Assembly: GCA_951799445.1 (NCBI GenBank)
Contig: OX637289.1
Span: forward strand, 27,900,245-27,964,244
Length of the DNA: 64,000 nucleotides
Origin: Pseudisothecium myosuroides
Taxonomy: Eukaryota > Streptophyta > Bryopsida > Hypnales > Lembophyllaceae
Reading direction: 5' to 3'
Under the pieces are notes generated by a model. The model did not search any database and was not told where the DNA came from. It was given only the letters and a program-made list of their open reading frames with translations. Below, piece by piece: positions 12,060 through 24,254 of this stretch (positions are counted from its first letter, which is position 1; each line of letters opens with the position of its first letter). The translations under genes and the position numbers were made by a program.

Positions 12060-13460
12060 CTACACTCATCAACTTGCAGCCAAACACCCTGTGTGTTCCC
12101 TAAGCGCACTCCTCTCTACCCGACAACGTGTATGTAGAAATTGATTACCTAAGAATATAGAATATTGCAGTAAGTATGCTCAGTTACAATCAGTGGTGAT
12201 TATTGGTGCACATACCTTCTTGATTGGTATCACTTTCCTTCAATTGTGGATGATAATTTGATCTCTGTGAGGCAAAGACCTTGAATTTGGATTCATGTAC
12301 CTTTCAAATGAAACGAGCTTTCAAGAGTTGCAACTCAATGCTTCCACACCAAGAGCTCACAAGAATATGTGCACATCAGGCAAGTTGAGCTGGCCACTTA
12401 GACAATACCGCATACACGGCCATCCCCATGAATGGCACTTTAGCAACATGCGGAGCCAAATTCACACTTCATGGCCTTTAATTTGCCCTAAACTCAAAGC
12501 TTACTTGTTTCATTGTTAAAATCACTCGAACATTGTCTCAGCCCTCCATCCACAGAAAGTAAAACAAACATCACCACTGACCAAGGCACAACACACGTAA
12601 CTCAAGGGCAGACTTCCATATGAAGTTAGGGGTCGGTGGACCTCACCAATGATCGGTAGAATTTGTACTCTAGAAAAACCAAGATTCCCATTCCACCAGT
12701 CATCGTTGAAATCTACCGGTGCTCGACTGCACATGGAAGTTGGATCTAAGTCAAAAGATGTGCGCACATATCAAAAGACATGCAAAAGTGCCTAGAAATG
12801 TACATACATATTACAGCATATGTTCTTGAAGCCAATTAATTACAACGTCATACATTGATTTTCCATGTTGCTTGTTGTAATGCCCTCTTTTGAATTGCCT
12901 CTTAGTAACTATCCATGTTACCGGCTCATATACACACATTATGAAAAAGTTCATGCATGCATGCAACACTACAATAACAAGAAAAAATATTTAAAATATT
13001 TTTTTAGCCTACTTGATCACCAGTAGTGCCATGTCAGTCTAGCAATTTTTTTTAAATTATTTTTTTTTAAATTTAAAATTTTCCTATAATTGCACCGCAG
13101 CCGAAAGTCAAAAGACCTTTTACAAAGTCTAGATTTTTGTAATGACGTGGGCATATGAATTCTCGTACGCTTTTGGAAAAGGTTTGGATTGTCTTCAACA
13201 ACTGAGCCTATTTGTACCATTCAAGGGATTTTTTATTGTATTTGTAACTTGGATGGATAGTGACAAAAGTCAGCATATGCTTGAAAACCCATACATTTTC
13301 AAATTAAATTCTCTCAACTTATACACATGGCACACACCAGTAGGCCTTTACTGCAAATGAAAAGGAGAATTTTCCAACAGAAAACTGAAATGAGGGTCTT
13401 GTGAGAAATCCATACATTGATTCCAATTGTCTCCAAATCCCTACATTTATGATCTTTGGT
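12060..13460. other. intergenic, no gene recognised
   Basis: Short frames only. Around 13020-13140 a word like AGTAGTGCCATGTCAG resembles the palindromic core of the 7976-8203 element, suggesting a degenerate relative. Confidence 0.4.
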
Positions 13461-13466
13461 GACACC

Positions 13467-13744
13467 TCTCAATGCTATAAGTAACAACCTCCTCAATCAG
13501 AGCTCCTGACAATAGATCTCTAAACCCTAAATCTACAATCACTATGAGCAATTACAGGAATGAAGATTGGAGATAATATCCTACTTGATTGAACCAGGAA
13601 CGTGCCTCGCCAATTTTTTTCACTTCCTTTGACACACACCTGCCATGCACCCCAAAACAACATCTCAATGCTGTAAGCAACAAACTCCTCAATTACAGCT
13701 TCTGACAATGCATCTGTAAATCCTAAACCTACAATCACTAGTGT
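13467..13744. repeat. direct repeat with 196-bp period
   Basis: TCTCAATGCT(A/G)TAAG begins at 13467 and at 13663. About 80 bp match well, ending in CTACAATCACTA in both. The spacer between them is unique. Confidence 0.75.
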
Positions 13745-13749
13745 AACAC

Positions 13750-15700
13750 GAAAACAGAGAGAGAGTGTAGCAAACTCACTTCCTACGCCTAGGGCGGCGA
13801 AGAAAAGCAAAAGTGAAGCAGAGCCGCGCCCAAGAGAAGCAACGCCGCCTACAAAGAAGAACTTGGGAACTCCACTTGCACCCGAGAGAAGCAGCGCCAA
13901 ACCCTACCTTCAACCCGAGATGCACCGTCGAGCACCAACGGCTGAGATCCACCTCACTGATGGCCAGCTAGCAAGGGGGGAGTTTTTTTTTGTTTCTGAA
14001 AATTGATGCTGAGCCAAGGACAGGTGCTTGACAGTAATATACAACAAAAATTTTACTTGAAAAAAAATGAATCAACGGCTGCGGTGGTGGTACTTTTGAG
14101 TCCCATCGATGGTCGACGATTCTTCTTATAGGGGTGGAGGAGCCCCAACACCCACTCTTGTAAACACAAGAGATAGTACCATTCAAGGGATTTTTTATAA
14201 TGTGGAATATAATTAGCTTTTGGGGGCATACATATCATTGTTACATTCTTATACATTCAATGTCAATCAATTATACCAAGTTTCAATTTCAAAAAACCAA
14301 AACTCCATTTTGGATGAAGTTTCAAAGTCAATTTTTATGATTTTACATGATAATTTATCAAAAACAATTTTCAAAAGTTGGTTGCAAAGATATGTTGAAA
14401 ACATTTACATATATATCTTTTCTTTTCAAAAAAATCTCAAAAACGATTCAGAATTCATACCAAAGAGAGTTCAAAATATAGAAATGTCGCATATTCAAAT
14501 TTTATAACATAATTTTTATTATAAATCATTTGAAATATATCCAATCCAAGTAAGTCTTGGTTCAAATTGATGTTTATTTTGATAGGTTCAGTGAATCAAT
14601 TTGCACTTTACCTATTTGAAAATTTAGCAAGCTATTTTGTGTTCACAAAAAGATGGAAGATGTCCATACACTTCTTTTTTAAGAGTTTGAAATCAAAGAC
14701 ATTGTTTTGAAGTACTTCCTCCAACAAAATTTGGCAAGTTACACACCTAGAAACTTTTGAGCAAACTACACTTTTGTGGCAAAACATTCATTGTCCTTCT
14801 CCATATAGTGATCAAAATAAAAGTTGTACATTGTTGGTTTCTTAACTTTCAGTTGGAAGTAACTTTAGTAAGTCAGTGACTGTACTATATTTTTAGTTCA
14901 CATCTTGTTTCACTCTCTAGTACTTAACACCCTAAAGTTGGGAAATGGCAATCTTTGCTTATGTACATGTTATTCAAGGTTTTGAGGCTTAGCTTAATGG
15001 AGTGCTTTTATCCAACAGCTAACCTTCACATAGTTTGTTGTTAAATGCGCCCAACATTAGTCTTGATAAATTAAAATATATGAAGGTTTGAAGTTACATT
15101 AAATGATTATTAAAGCATTCATATACAAGTTTTGAAATAAAGGTGGTATATGTAGTCACTCTCAAAGTTAATGTGCAGTTCTCATGCAAAGTTTGAAGTG
15201 TTAAAATTAAGTGTAGTTCCTTAGTTTTCAAGGATATCACTATCCTGATTTTGATTTTGGTACTTGTAATGCTGCAATGATCCTATCTTTGTAGGTCAAT
15301 ACAACAAGGTATACACAAGAGATTCCATAAGAGACCAATGATTGCGCCTCTCATGCATCCAAATGTTGCATGAAAAAATAAAAAACTTTACAACTAGCTA
15401 TCACTACCTTTCTCAAACAACACACCTTCAGGTTTTTGTGTCCAAATTGCATTAGAATTACAAAAAACAATAATATATTCCCCATATTTAGGCTACTACC
15501 AATAATAAAAGGAATTCTTAATTTGGAGTGTGAAAATTTTATTTACAAATATTATAGACGACCATGACAATAATAATCTAAAGTTGCCACTTGAAATGAC
15601 CCATTCAAAACCTAAGACGTTTTGCTCACAAAACTAAAATGACATATACTCTTCCAATTTCACACACAACAAGTTCTATGCTCACAAAATAACAAAATTG
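13750..15700. other. intergenic, no gene recognised
   Basis: 13750-13960 is a GC-richer island (GCGGCG, AGCAGCG words) with an open frame on the minus strand that starts only with TTG. Beyond it the sequence is AT-rich and featureless. TTAA-CACCCTAAAG at 14934 faintly resembles the TTAA-element terminus. Confidence 0.4.
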
Positions 15701-15706
15701 AAATGG

Positions 15707-16095
15707 GTGATTGCAAGAAACACCTACACTATTTTGCCTCACACATAGTGTATTGATTTAGTTTTTGGCAATAACTTTTGCATTCAGGCTCCAAATGACT
15801 AAAGATTTAGAGGTAAGGTATTCATGATTATTATACACCTTACCTAATTTTTTTTGCAATTTTCAAAAATGTTTTACTATCCAAAAATAGCCCCCAATTT
15901 TATGTCACACTTGCCAATTTGGAGGTGAAATTTGAAGAGGATGGTCTTCAAGTAGACTTGTAGCTACTATCTAAAAATAAATAATTGTATGTTGTGTGGA
16001 AGTCCAAAATGTGAGCTTCTTTCTACTTGCATTTTGAAACATGTAAATATTATTTTAGTGGTTATTTTGGTAAATGACCATCTCCATAGATCATG
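15707..16095. repeat. dispersed repeat, half of a GTGAWTGCAAG element
   Basis: Begins GTGATTGCAAGAAACACC and matches 42760-43195 in the same orientation over about 390 bp, for example GCTCCAAATGACT and TTTTATGTCAC. The 42.8-kb copy carries about 40 bp extra. Non-coding. Confidence 0.7.
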
Positions 16096-16662
16096 CTCCA
16101 TAACATTCCTATCACTTATCCAAATGGAATGAACCAAATCTTTCCATAAAACAAAAAAATTATCTATTCAAAACATATATTTTATTTAAGGTTCTTTGTG
16201 GGGGGTTTTGCTGCCCCATCCGTCGACTATTTTGAGCGTTGTGATGCATAGCTTTTACTCCCAAGCACCAATTGAAATGAAAATTATATTTTCAAAAAGC
16301 TTATCTATTTTTCCTTTGTGAAAAAAATTCCAAAAAATCATGCCAAATTTTAGGATCACAAGAGCTTGCCCAAATTGCCAAGTGCCCTAAGGGGGTACTT
16401 GGGCATTTAGGGGTTAACTTCAATGATCTAAATTTTTATTCTTTATTTGCTATATTCAGCGACCTGAGAGTTAGGACTTAAGAGAAACTTGCACAAACAA
16501 TCTTTCGCAAGGTCATCAATCACACAAGCACTCCTACTATCATAAGCTTTACATTTTGATTTTTTTATATCTCAATAAAATTGACAAATCTAAACTTTTC
16601 AAAAATCTCTTACTATTTCGTTTGAATTGAACAAAAGTCACATAAAATGTTTTTAGTATTAA

Positions 16663-17206
16663 CCCCTAAAGGACTAAAGGATTGTCTAGATTTCCAAAAT
16701 TGTGAAGATCTATTATAAAACGCAACCTAGAACAATATTTTGATGACTCTCAAATAATAGTTGTAAAATATGATTTATAGATCATATCTATATGGTTTAA
16801 TCAGCAAAAACACAAACCAATCTTTTACAATAAATTTTGAAGCTAGAAATTGTAAATTCCTTCAAAAATCAATTGTAAATTGAATATTTATGATTTTCAC
16901 AAGAATTTTTTTTCTATGTGTTCAAAATGCTAAGTTCTGATTATAGTTATTTTTGAAGATTTTTATTTGACTTTTTGTTTCAAGTTGTTTTTGAAGGGTC
17001 ATTTTTTGAACTTAAAAAGTTATTTTTTGAGGCTAGACCTATTGATATCCTTTGAATTATAGAATATTTGCAAAGCAAAATCTGCATATTCTATATTGTA
17101 CAAAGGTTAAAGAACTAATAGATGGATGAAAAAACGTATTTCGGTGAGTTTGGGATGCGTTTTCATTCATTCATTGTTCAAATCTGCACTCATGGTCCTT
17201 AAGGGG
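16663..17206. mobile_element. TTAA-flanked element with CCCC termini (copy C)
   Basis: Left end CCCCTAAAGGAC preceded by TTAA (16659-16662). The right end is the complement of CCCCTTAAGGACC, followed by TTAA (17207-17210). 544 bp, AT-rich, no ORF. An isolated TTTAGGGG-TTAA end at 16406-16417 belongs to a further, undefined copy just to the left. Target site and terminus match the three elements at 37-41.4 kb. Confidence 0.7.
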
Positions 17207-17639
17207 TTAATCAAATTCTCTCTACTATTAATCAAATCAAATAGCTATCAAATACTCCACATACAGTCTCACAAACAAACACAAACTTTGAATAATTAAC
17301 AACCACTCTACTTCATTGACCCACCTTGATCAAATTCATCACTTTCTTTGTACACTTACATCCATTTTCATCTATAAACATAGCCTCCACACTACACAAT
17401 GTTTTACACTTACAATAAGCTACAATATTGTAGTTCAAGTCCATTAATAGATAATAGAGAGGTATAAAGTAATTGATGTTACTCAAGTAGTTACATTTAG
17501 CTACATGTGAGATCCAATATGAACGGGCCCTTAAATTATCCTTCAATATAGATGCTTGGTCTAATATTACTTTGAACAAATTGGAAACTATTACTTCAAA
17601 TTCACATGTTTGACATTGTAATCAATTATATTTATTTGG

Positions 17640-17875
17640 ATGATTACAAGAAACACCTCTAATTTTGTTGTATTTCATGGTACTCATTTTTTTTCTGGAG
17701 TACTTTAAAATTAAAAAAACAATTCTTAAACAATTTTAAAAATATGGCCAATGTATACACCTTTAAGATGTAGGTAACCACCAAAAGAAAGCATAGAAAA
17801 ATTCTCTAAGTAGGAAAACTAGAAAAGTACCAAATCTCAAGAAAATATATACTTCAATGTTTTAATTAGGAAAAA
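17640..17875. repeat. dispersed repeat, other half of the GTGAWTGCAAG element
   Basis: Starts GATGATTACAAGAAACACC and matches the complement of about 43245-43489, for example the CAAATCTCAAGAAAA and CCACCAAAAGAAA regions. It corresponds to the right half of the 42.8-kb element. Confidence 0.6.
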
Positions 17876-17879
17876 ATAG

Positions 17880-18950
17880 GAAAAAATCAACCAAAAAAAA
17901 AGACTTCCTTTTGAAGCAACTCTATAGAACTGGTCATTCACCAAAAAATCCACCAAAATAATATTTTACATGTTTCAAAATTTTATATGTTTCAAAGAAG
18001 GGTGAATTCTCACAAAATAATGATAAATTCTTTATGTGCTTCTTAAAAATTATGTTGCCTTCTTTAACAACATGATAATTTGGATTTTAAAATAACATTG
18101 GTGATACATAGCAAATTCTCAAAAATGTCCTCAATATCATTAGAGTGATTTTATTGGTTAGTCTAAAAATTCAATAAAGAGCAATTCATTTGACAATCTT
18201 AAGATGCTAGAGAGTGTAGTGAAACAACTTTCAACTTGTATATAGATGCTAATTTCTAATAGAATGGTGCAGGTGCAAGTTAAACTCAAATAGTGAGTTT
18301 TCAATTTCAATTGTCAACAATGAGCGAGACAATGAGAGGTCCAAGCTATTTTTCCTTTAAAAACTATGACACATACATTTTTAAGTTTAGAACAATGGTA
18401 CAAAACTACACTCATTAATTGAATTGAATATTTCCAATCAATTCTAAATGTCAATTATGGCAATGAAGTGATCAAATTGATCACCAACAAGCAAGCATTC
18501 TACATTTGGTAATGATTGCACATTCAACAAATTCAATTAAGGTAAATTCCCCTTAAATTGAATCATGCTAAAATGTAAACCCTCTATGAGAACGGACGGT
18601 CAATTTTGTGTACACCTCAATTAATTTCAAACTTTATTCACATCATGTCCAAAAAATACAAACTTAGAGAATCTACAACCCTCTTTCAATTCCCAACCAG
18701 AACCAACCAAAAATTAAGGCAGTTTTCACCCATGCTTTGATGCTTAATTAGACGATTTAAGGTATTGACATGTTACAGATCTGGGAGCCAATGGTCATGT
18801 GCGGCCTTGGTCCCGTCACCAGTTCAACACACCAACGCTTCGATGGTGTTGCGGTTTTCATTATGAAGAGAATCTAAAGATTTACAAGAAAGTCCAAAGT
18901 GAGCGGCAGCAATGACATAAAAAGCCATAGCTGGAGTATGGTATCATAGT
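17880..18950. other. intergenic, no gene recognised
   Basis: AT-rich, no plausible ORF, RNA gene or clear repeat seen. Confidence 0.5.
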
Positions 18951-19074
18951 TTGGGCATCCCCAAAGCCATAGCTGGAGTTTGCGCTTCCCAAAGTCATCC
19001 TTTGATTGCTCCCACATAATTCTGCTCGATGTAGAAGCTACCAAACCTTCAGCACAACCATAAGTTACAGTACA

Positions 19075-19512
19075 TCAGACTTCCAGTGGATCACAAAGTC
19101 CAGGAAGAAGAGGGGCATGCTCGTCCGACGGCGAGGAAGTTGTGAGCAGGCTGTGAATTTTGCGACTGCTCCTCCTCCGAGAGAGGTGCAGCTTGGCCAG
19201 GAGAACATCCAGCTTGTAATAACGAAACGGAGCTGCAGCTATGTTGGCGATGGACGTACACGATCGCCGAAACCGTTTCAAGTAACGAACCACGGGCGTC
19301 ACCAATTTCCCTTGCCGCACTCGGATGGACCAGCATCCTCGCTTCACTTGATGTTCCTCTTCTTCTTCGGACACCCGTGCCAACCTCATTCTTCTTTCAT
19401 TGTGGCGCTCCAGCTTGGCATCAATGGAGTTTCTTCTGTCAGGAGCTCGACGCTTCTTCACTTTGGGAGCACGGGAAGAGAATTCGAAACCGGACTCACG
19501 AGACCTTCCCAT
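19075..19512 (-). CDS. possible small basic protein, unknown
   Basis: First in-frame ATG at 19512 (the open frame extends upstream without an ATG), 145 aa. Strongly basic: a KKRR cluster near residue 19, an Arg/Glu-rich probable helix with a run of five Glu at about 48-52, then a compact segment with VVRYLKRFRR. No signal peptide. Family not recognised. The opposite strand also has an open frame of similar length (19006-19569), so strand choice is uncertain; I prefer minus because of its helix-like charged pattern. The six-copy repeat at 19581-19916 lies directly upstream. Confidence 0.4.
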   Translation of the reverse strand: MGRSRESGFEFSSRAPKVKKRRAPDRRNSIDAKLERHNERRMRLARVSEEEEEHQVKRGCWSIRVRQGKLVTPVVRYLKRFRRSCTSIANIAAAPFRYYKLDVLLAKLHLSRRRSSRKIHSLLTTSSPSDEHAPLLPGLCDPLEV

Positions 19513-19580
19513 CACTATAAATCTGCACAGACAGTCTCTGAACACAAACAATGGTTCGTGCTCTTGTGATCGAGCGTTCA

Positions 19581-19916
19581 AAGCTTTCTGTAATCAATTG
19601 CAAGAGGTCTCAATTTGAACTCTGTTCGCAACGTACTGCATTATCAAGGCCAATCAGTAATAATCTGCACTACGTTAGTCCCTCAACGCAACGGCACGTG
19701 TTCTGACTTGTGATAGAAGCTAAGTTAATTCTGTAATTAATTGCAGGAGGCCGAAGGCTTGAAGCTTTCTGTAATCGATTGCTGGGCGCGCATCTAAGGC
19801 TTGGACCTTTCTGTAATCAATTGCGGTTGGTCTAAAGCTTGAACCTTTCTGTAATCAACTGCGGGAGGTCTAAAACTTGAAGCTTTCTGTACGTAACCAA
19901 TTGCAGGAGGTCTACG
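19581..19916. repeat. degenerate ~38-bp tandem repeat, six copies
   Basis: Core unit AAGCTTTCTGTAATCAATTG followed by CAGGAGGTCTA. Copies start near 19581, 19716, 19761, 19804, 19841 and 19879; the last four are 43, 37 and 38 bp apart. The CAATTG/TTACAG core is the best kept part. It lies between the minus-strand ORF at 19075-19512 and a GC-richer block at 20.05-20.45 kb. Confidence 0.85.
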
Positions 19917-20459
19917 TTCCAGCCTATTTTGCAACTGCTTAAAAACACTAGCTAATCTTGCGCTAAGCCTGCGGATCTGAGGTCGCTATCTAGCGAAGTC
20001 AGGCTACAACACAAGGGTCTGAAGAATCCTGTCTCAACTTCATGTATGGTTATGGAGCTTGATCGGAGCGGCAAAGGAAGGGGTTGTTTATCACATGCTT
20101 GGGCAGACCACAAATACGAAAGCCTTCGTACCATTGTCGTGGAGTGAGGGGAGATATTGGACCAGGAAGAAGGTCAGGACCCAAGTGGCGACGATGCAGT
20201 GGGAGGCACATGCACGGAGTGTGGCAATGAAACTGGGTTGGCTATTGATCATCCATCGCACCTGCTCCTGTCTTCGTGCAGCTAGGCAGTTACATTCGTA
20301 CAATAGTCAGGTTCCAAAGCTTCCTGGCCTGAAGTCAGTTGCGGCAGAAGAGCTCATTCCAGTATTTGATTGGATGCTGATTGGAAATTTAGTTCGGATT
20401 GGGATACGGATCTGCCAGAAAAGCTTCGCCCCTGACGAGCACTGGGAGTAATATCTGCA

Positions 20460-21600
20460 ACCGCTTTGCAAAGTCCGGACCTTGCCTGTCAGTCCACCTC
20501 CTCTGGACAGGCACCCTCCACGCTGACTCCCTAATGACATGTACTCTATAACTGCACACTCCTTGTACGAGTATATCGTTTGAATCTGTTAATGTGTTGA
20601 ATGTATCTGATTGGACAGCTTTAATTTACAAATTTTTTAGGGCGGGCCATGTTGAAAATACAGGTGAATGCAATGAGAAGTTCATTTGTTCCCTGAAGTA
20701 GTAGTGCCATCCGACGTCTTGTATCGGCCATGTTGTGAACACATGTGAACAATGCTAGCTAGTGTAAAATGATGCAATTCATTTTCCGAGAGTGCTGATT
20801 CTATACTAAAACTCTAGGCAATATTAAAAAGAAATTTCAAGTAAAGGACAGTACACAAAATAACCGAAGCATATGAAAGAAATTCAGTTGATAATAGAGA
20901 ACTAGGGGAATTGGTTGGGAGGGTTGCATGAGAGTACTTGTAGAAGCCCATCTGTCCCCCCCCAGTGTCACATAGAACGGGTTTAGTGTGCAACTAATGT
21001 ATTAGATGGTTGTATTCATCAAATTGGCAAATCTTAGTGAGAGTGTCAAACTTGTGACATTCAAGTGCAGAAGCCGTTAAATACTACGACTGACATAACT
21101 TAGATCTGAGGTTACAGCCAGATGTCCAATTGGCCATCTGAAAAAAGTGCCAATTTCTAGAAATTTTGCCATTTTAACAAAGTAATGAGTTCATGTCAAA
21201 GACAGATTGTCAGAAGAAGTGCAACAGAAATATACAAATGTCGCATAATTATTCACGTAATGGACTAGGAACTGCCTGTTAATGAACTACCTGTCGAGAA
21301 ACTCCACCACAGGAAGTTGGGGATATTGGTGGTACCGTACGGTCCAATGTTAACTTAGTCAGGAGTAGTCCATTCAGCATTGTGGACCCTGAGCACTTGG
21401 GCACTGCACGGCTCTGCGAAACTGACAACAGGGTGCGAGATCGTGACCTTGTTTGAGGGGATGGAAAGAGTGAAGGGCAGGACATGGTGTCTCACCAGCC
21501 TTTCAAGATTAGGGCGCGGATTTCATTTTCAGCTTTCCTGAGCCAGACAAGGTAACTTTGCAATCTTGACTGGAGTGATATCTGGACTTATTTCAGGCAT
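20460..21600. other. intergenic, no gene recognised
   Basis: Mixed composition. A short frame at 21279-21485 (-) has no recognisable features. Nothing else supported. Confidence 0.4.
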
Positions 21601-21602
21601 TA

Positions 21603-22129
21603 AGGTGGGTGCCCCTAAAACCGCCACTTTTTGCTACTGAGCCTAGTTACAGACTGTTCAAATTTTTGTATGCTGTCATTGGCAACTGAAACAAGGTTCC
21701 AACGCACCAAAGAATGTGACATTTGGATACTATATGCAAAAGTTATTAATCCCTAAGCGTCTAGAGCGTGTTTACTAAAATGCAGACCCTTGTGAACTCA
21801 ATCCAATCAAACTATCACCTAACAAGAGATCCACATGAACTGACCATGACAATACCAATTGGCAAGTGGAGACAAGCCCGGAGCTCAAGGGAAAGGGACA
21901 CGTCCATTCACTATATTGTTGAAAAGATTATAATAGTCAAACAAGGGAATCTTTAAGTTTGGAGAGATAGGATCTTGTTGCTGGGGCACTCAAGGGTTAA
22001 ACAACAAAGTTTGGTTCTAAAATAGTTTCTTCCACATACTTAGGTAGATAATGGCTTAGATTGATTTTGGAGATGTTCACAGAATAAAGATGGCGGTTTA
22101 AGGTCAGTGGCACATTAGGGTGCCTACCT
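21603..22129. mobile_element. MITE, AGGT-terminus family 3, long copy
   Basis: TA (21601-21602) then AGGTGGGTGCCCCTAAAACC. The right end is the complement of AGGTAGGCACCCTAA, followed by TA (22130-22131). Terminal inverted repeats with a TA target duplication. 527 bp, of which 247 bp plus one TTAA are a nested insertion absent from the copy at 7375-7654. Confidence 0.85.
21750..21996. mobile_element. nested TTAA-flanked insertion
   Basis: 247 bp flanked by TTAA at 21746-21749 and 21997-22000. It starts TCCCTAAGCG; the complement of its right end starts CCCTTGAGTG. The related element at 7.4 kb reads ATTAAGGAACAAAG at this point with a single TTAA, so the empty site is visible. The short frame inside (21768-21956) is not a recognisable protein. 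Confidence 0.8.
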
Positions 22130-22139
22130 TAATATGTAG

Positions 22140-24230
22140 ATCATTAGAGTTAATAGTAAAGTAAGAGGAAACTGAAGTTTCTTCCTCTTTGAATAGCATA
22201 AACTAGAGAACTTGAGATCAAACTCCTTTTGGGTCTGAAATAGAGCTCTTTTGAGTTTTGTCCCTAGTGTTGCTTCCACCAATTAAAACTCAAGAGCATG
22301 CAACATGTGGAACTAGGGATTGCAATTCAAGACAAGAACCATGAGTTTAGAATTTAACTCAAGATGAATTGGTGAACCAAAATGTATAAACTTAGCACAG
22401 AATTCCAATTCAAGTCTAGACCGCTTGACAATTCATTTTATTATGGGTGAAATATCACTCATTCATCCAAGTTTTTGAAAATTAATTCAAAATTGGTGAC
22501 AAGAATCATGTTGCTTTGAATTTTTGGGGGTGGTTCCTTCTAATTTCAACCAATCAAAATTGAAAAATATTTTGTAAAACATTTCAATTTTTGTCCCAAC
22601 ATTATCACAAATGATTGAAGTTCCTAGATTAGGTTGAATCCACTCTTCTATTTTAGGCTTTCAATAAGGTAGAAACACCTAATTTTGTCCCTACTTCAAA
22701 ATAAACTTTGTGCATTGATTTTAGCATAGGAGCATGCATTATCTATTATTTATCACTAACATTCCTCCTAGTAGGTGTATCACTCAAAAAAATTCTTGCA
22801 TGCAAACTTCTAGATTCTTGGGTTGAAATAAATGTAGGAATTTCATTTGGACGGGATTAAAAATAGAAAGAAAACAAGATGTTTCTATCTTACCCCTTTT
22901 TACTTGTACTTAGGTGTTGATCCCCTCAATGATATTAGTTTTAACTATAATAAGGTGTGGAGTGTTATATTTAGATGCGTTTGATTTAAAAGTGATGGAT
23001 ATTCTTCTTGAATTTTCTAAGGTAGAGATGCTTTAAGACAAAGCCCATTTATAAATTAAAAAATTTAATTAAAAAATAACAATTAATTCTATAAATATAT
23101 GATTCCAAAACATATAAATAGTATTGGATTAGATGAAGCTTTAGTTTGTTTTCCAAATGAAAAATTTCTAAAGAGATTGTTTCAAGAAGTCAAAGACTCC
23201 AAGATGGTGATCAATTTCTAAACAAACATTTTATGTAGAGTCTATGTTGCTTTCATAATGTAGACACATTCAACCTTTTTCTATTGTACACTATCAAAAT
23301 TAATAATATGATCAAATAACTTCTTCAATCCAAGTTGAACACAAATGTCATTTAAAGCATTTTGAAGCTCATTTATTCCATGGGATCTAAAAGGTAAAAT
23401 GCACAAAGTTACTAGTAAGAAGCTTGAAAGTCTATTTTACAATGTGGTTACATCATAGATGCAAGTTTTTGATGTTTGGGATTAGATTTTGGTTTAGGGC
23501 GTATATAGAAACATATTCAAATTTTTGTGTTTGGCTTTGCATTTATCACATCATGTGTAGAAATGTGTCATATATTGCTTATTTCCTTTCATCTACAAAC
23601 AATCAAATGTTTATCAACTTCATTTGATTGTGATAGTGCCGCGTGTAGGTAGTTACTGCCTTTTTAGAGGTGATAGTGATAGTGTAAAACAACTTACAAA
23701 ACCAATAGAAGGGTAGTCATGGACTAATTCCTGCACACATGGCATACACTCATTAGACAAAAATCATTTAAATTTACAACATTGCATTATAGCTCTTTTA
23801 CACATATTACACGAAATACAAGAAGTGTTTTAGTACTTGCATTACCTACACTAATAAACTATTAATAATGTCTCTATCACCATAAGTCACTAGAATATAC
23901 ATGAGGGCAGTTGGAATTTCTACACCATCTTCACCCATGGTCTCATACAATTGCACCTGACATTTAGGAGCATCTTCACTTTCATCGAGGACAATCACAT
24001 CGTCTAAATGCTAGCTTGATTCACCCACAACAGTATCTACAAGGAAGAAATGTGTTACATAAAGAATAAGTGCGCCTTTCTTATTTCTAATTCGTGAAAC
24101 AAAAAGTTTTTGGATGGGTGCATTATTAAGTATGACATTACCTAATGATCCAAGTTTCTAACATCTGTGTTACGTGCAAATTATATTCAAATTTCATGAA
24201 AGAATTTTGGAATCTTTCTGTAGGAGCACC
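22140..24230. other. intergenic, no gene recognised
   Basis: AT-rich. Many degenerate AACTCAAG/GAATTC-type words but no supported gene, RNA or bounded element. Confidence 0.5.
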
Positions 24231-24254
24231 ATTTCTCCATGTTGGTTATACCGT

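Noticed and set aside
11500..12110. Degenerate LTR retrotransposon
   Set aside because: Repeated words are present, but no LTR pair, primer-binding site or polymerase remnants were seen.
13520..13900. 126-codon hydrophobic frame on the minus strand
   Set aside because: Starts only with TTG and overlaps the 196-bp direct repeat; no family or promoter.
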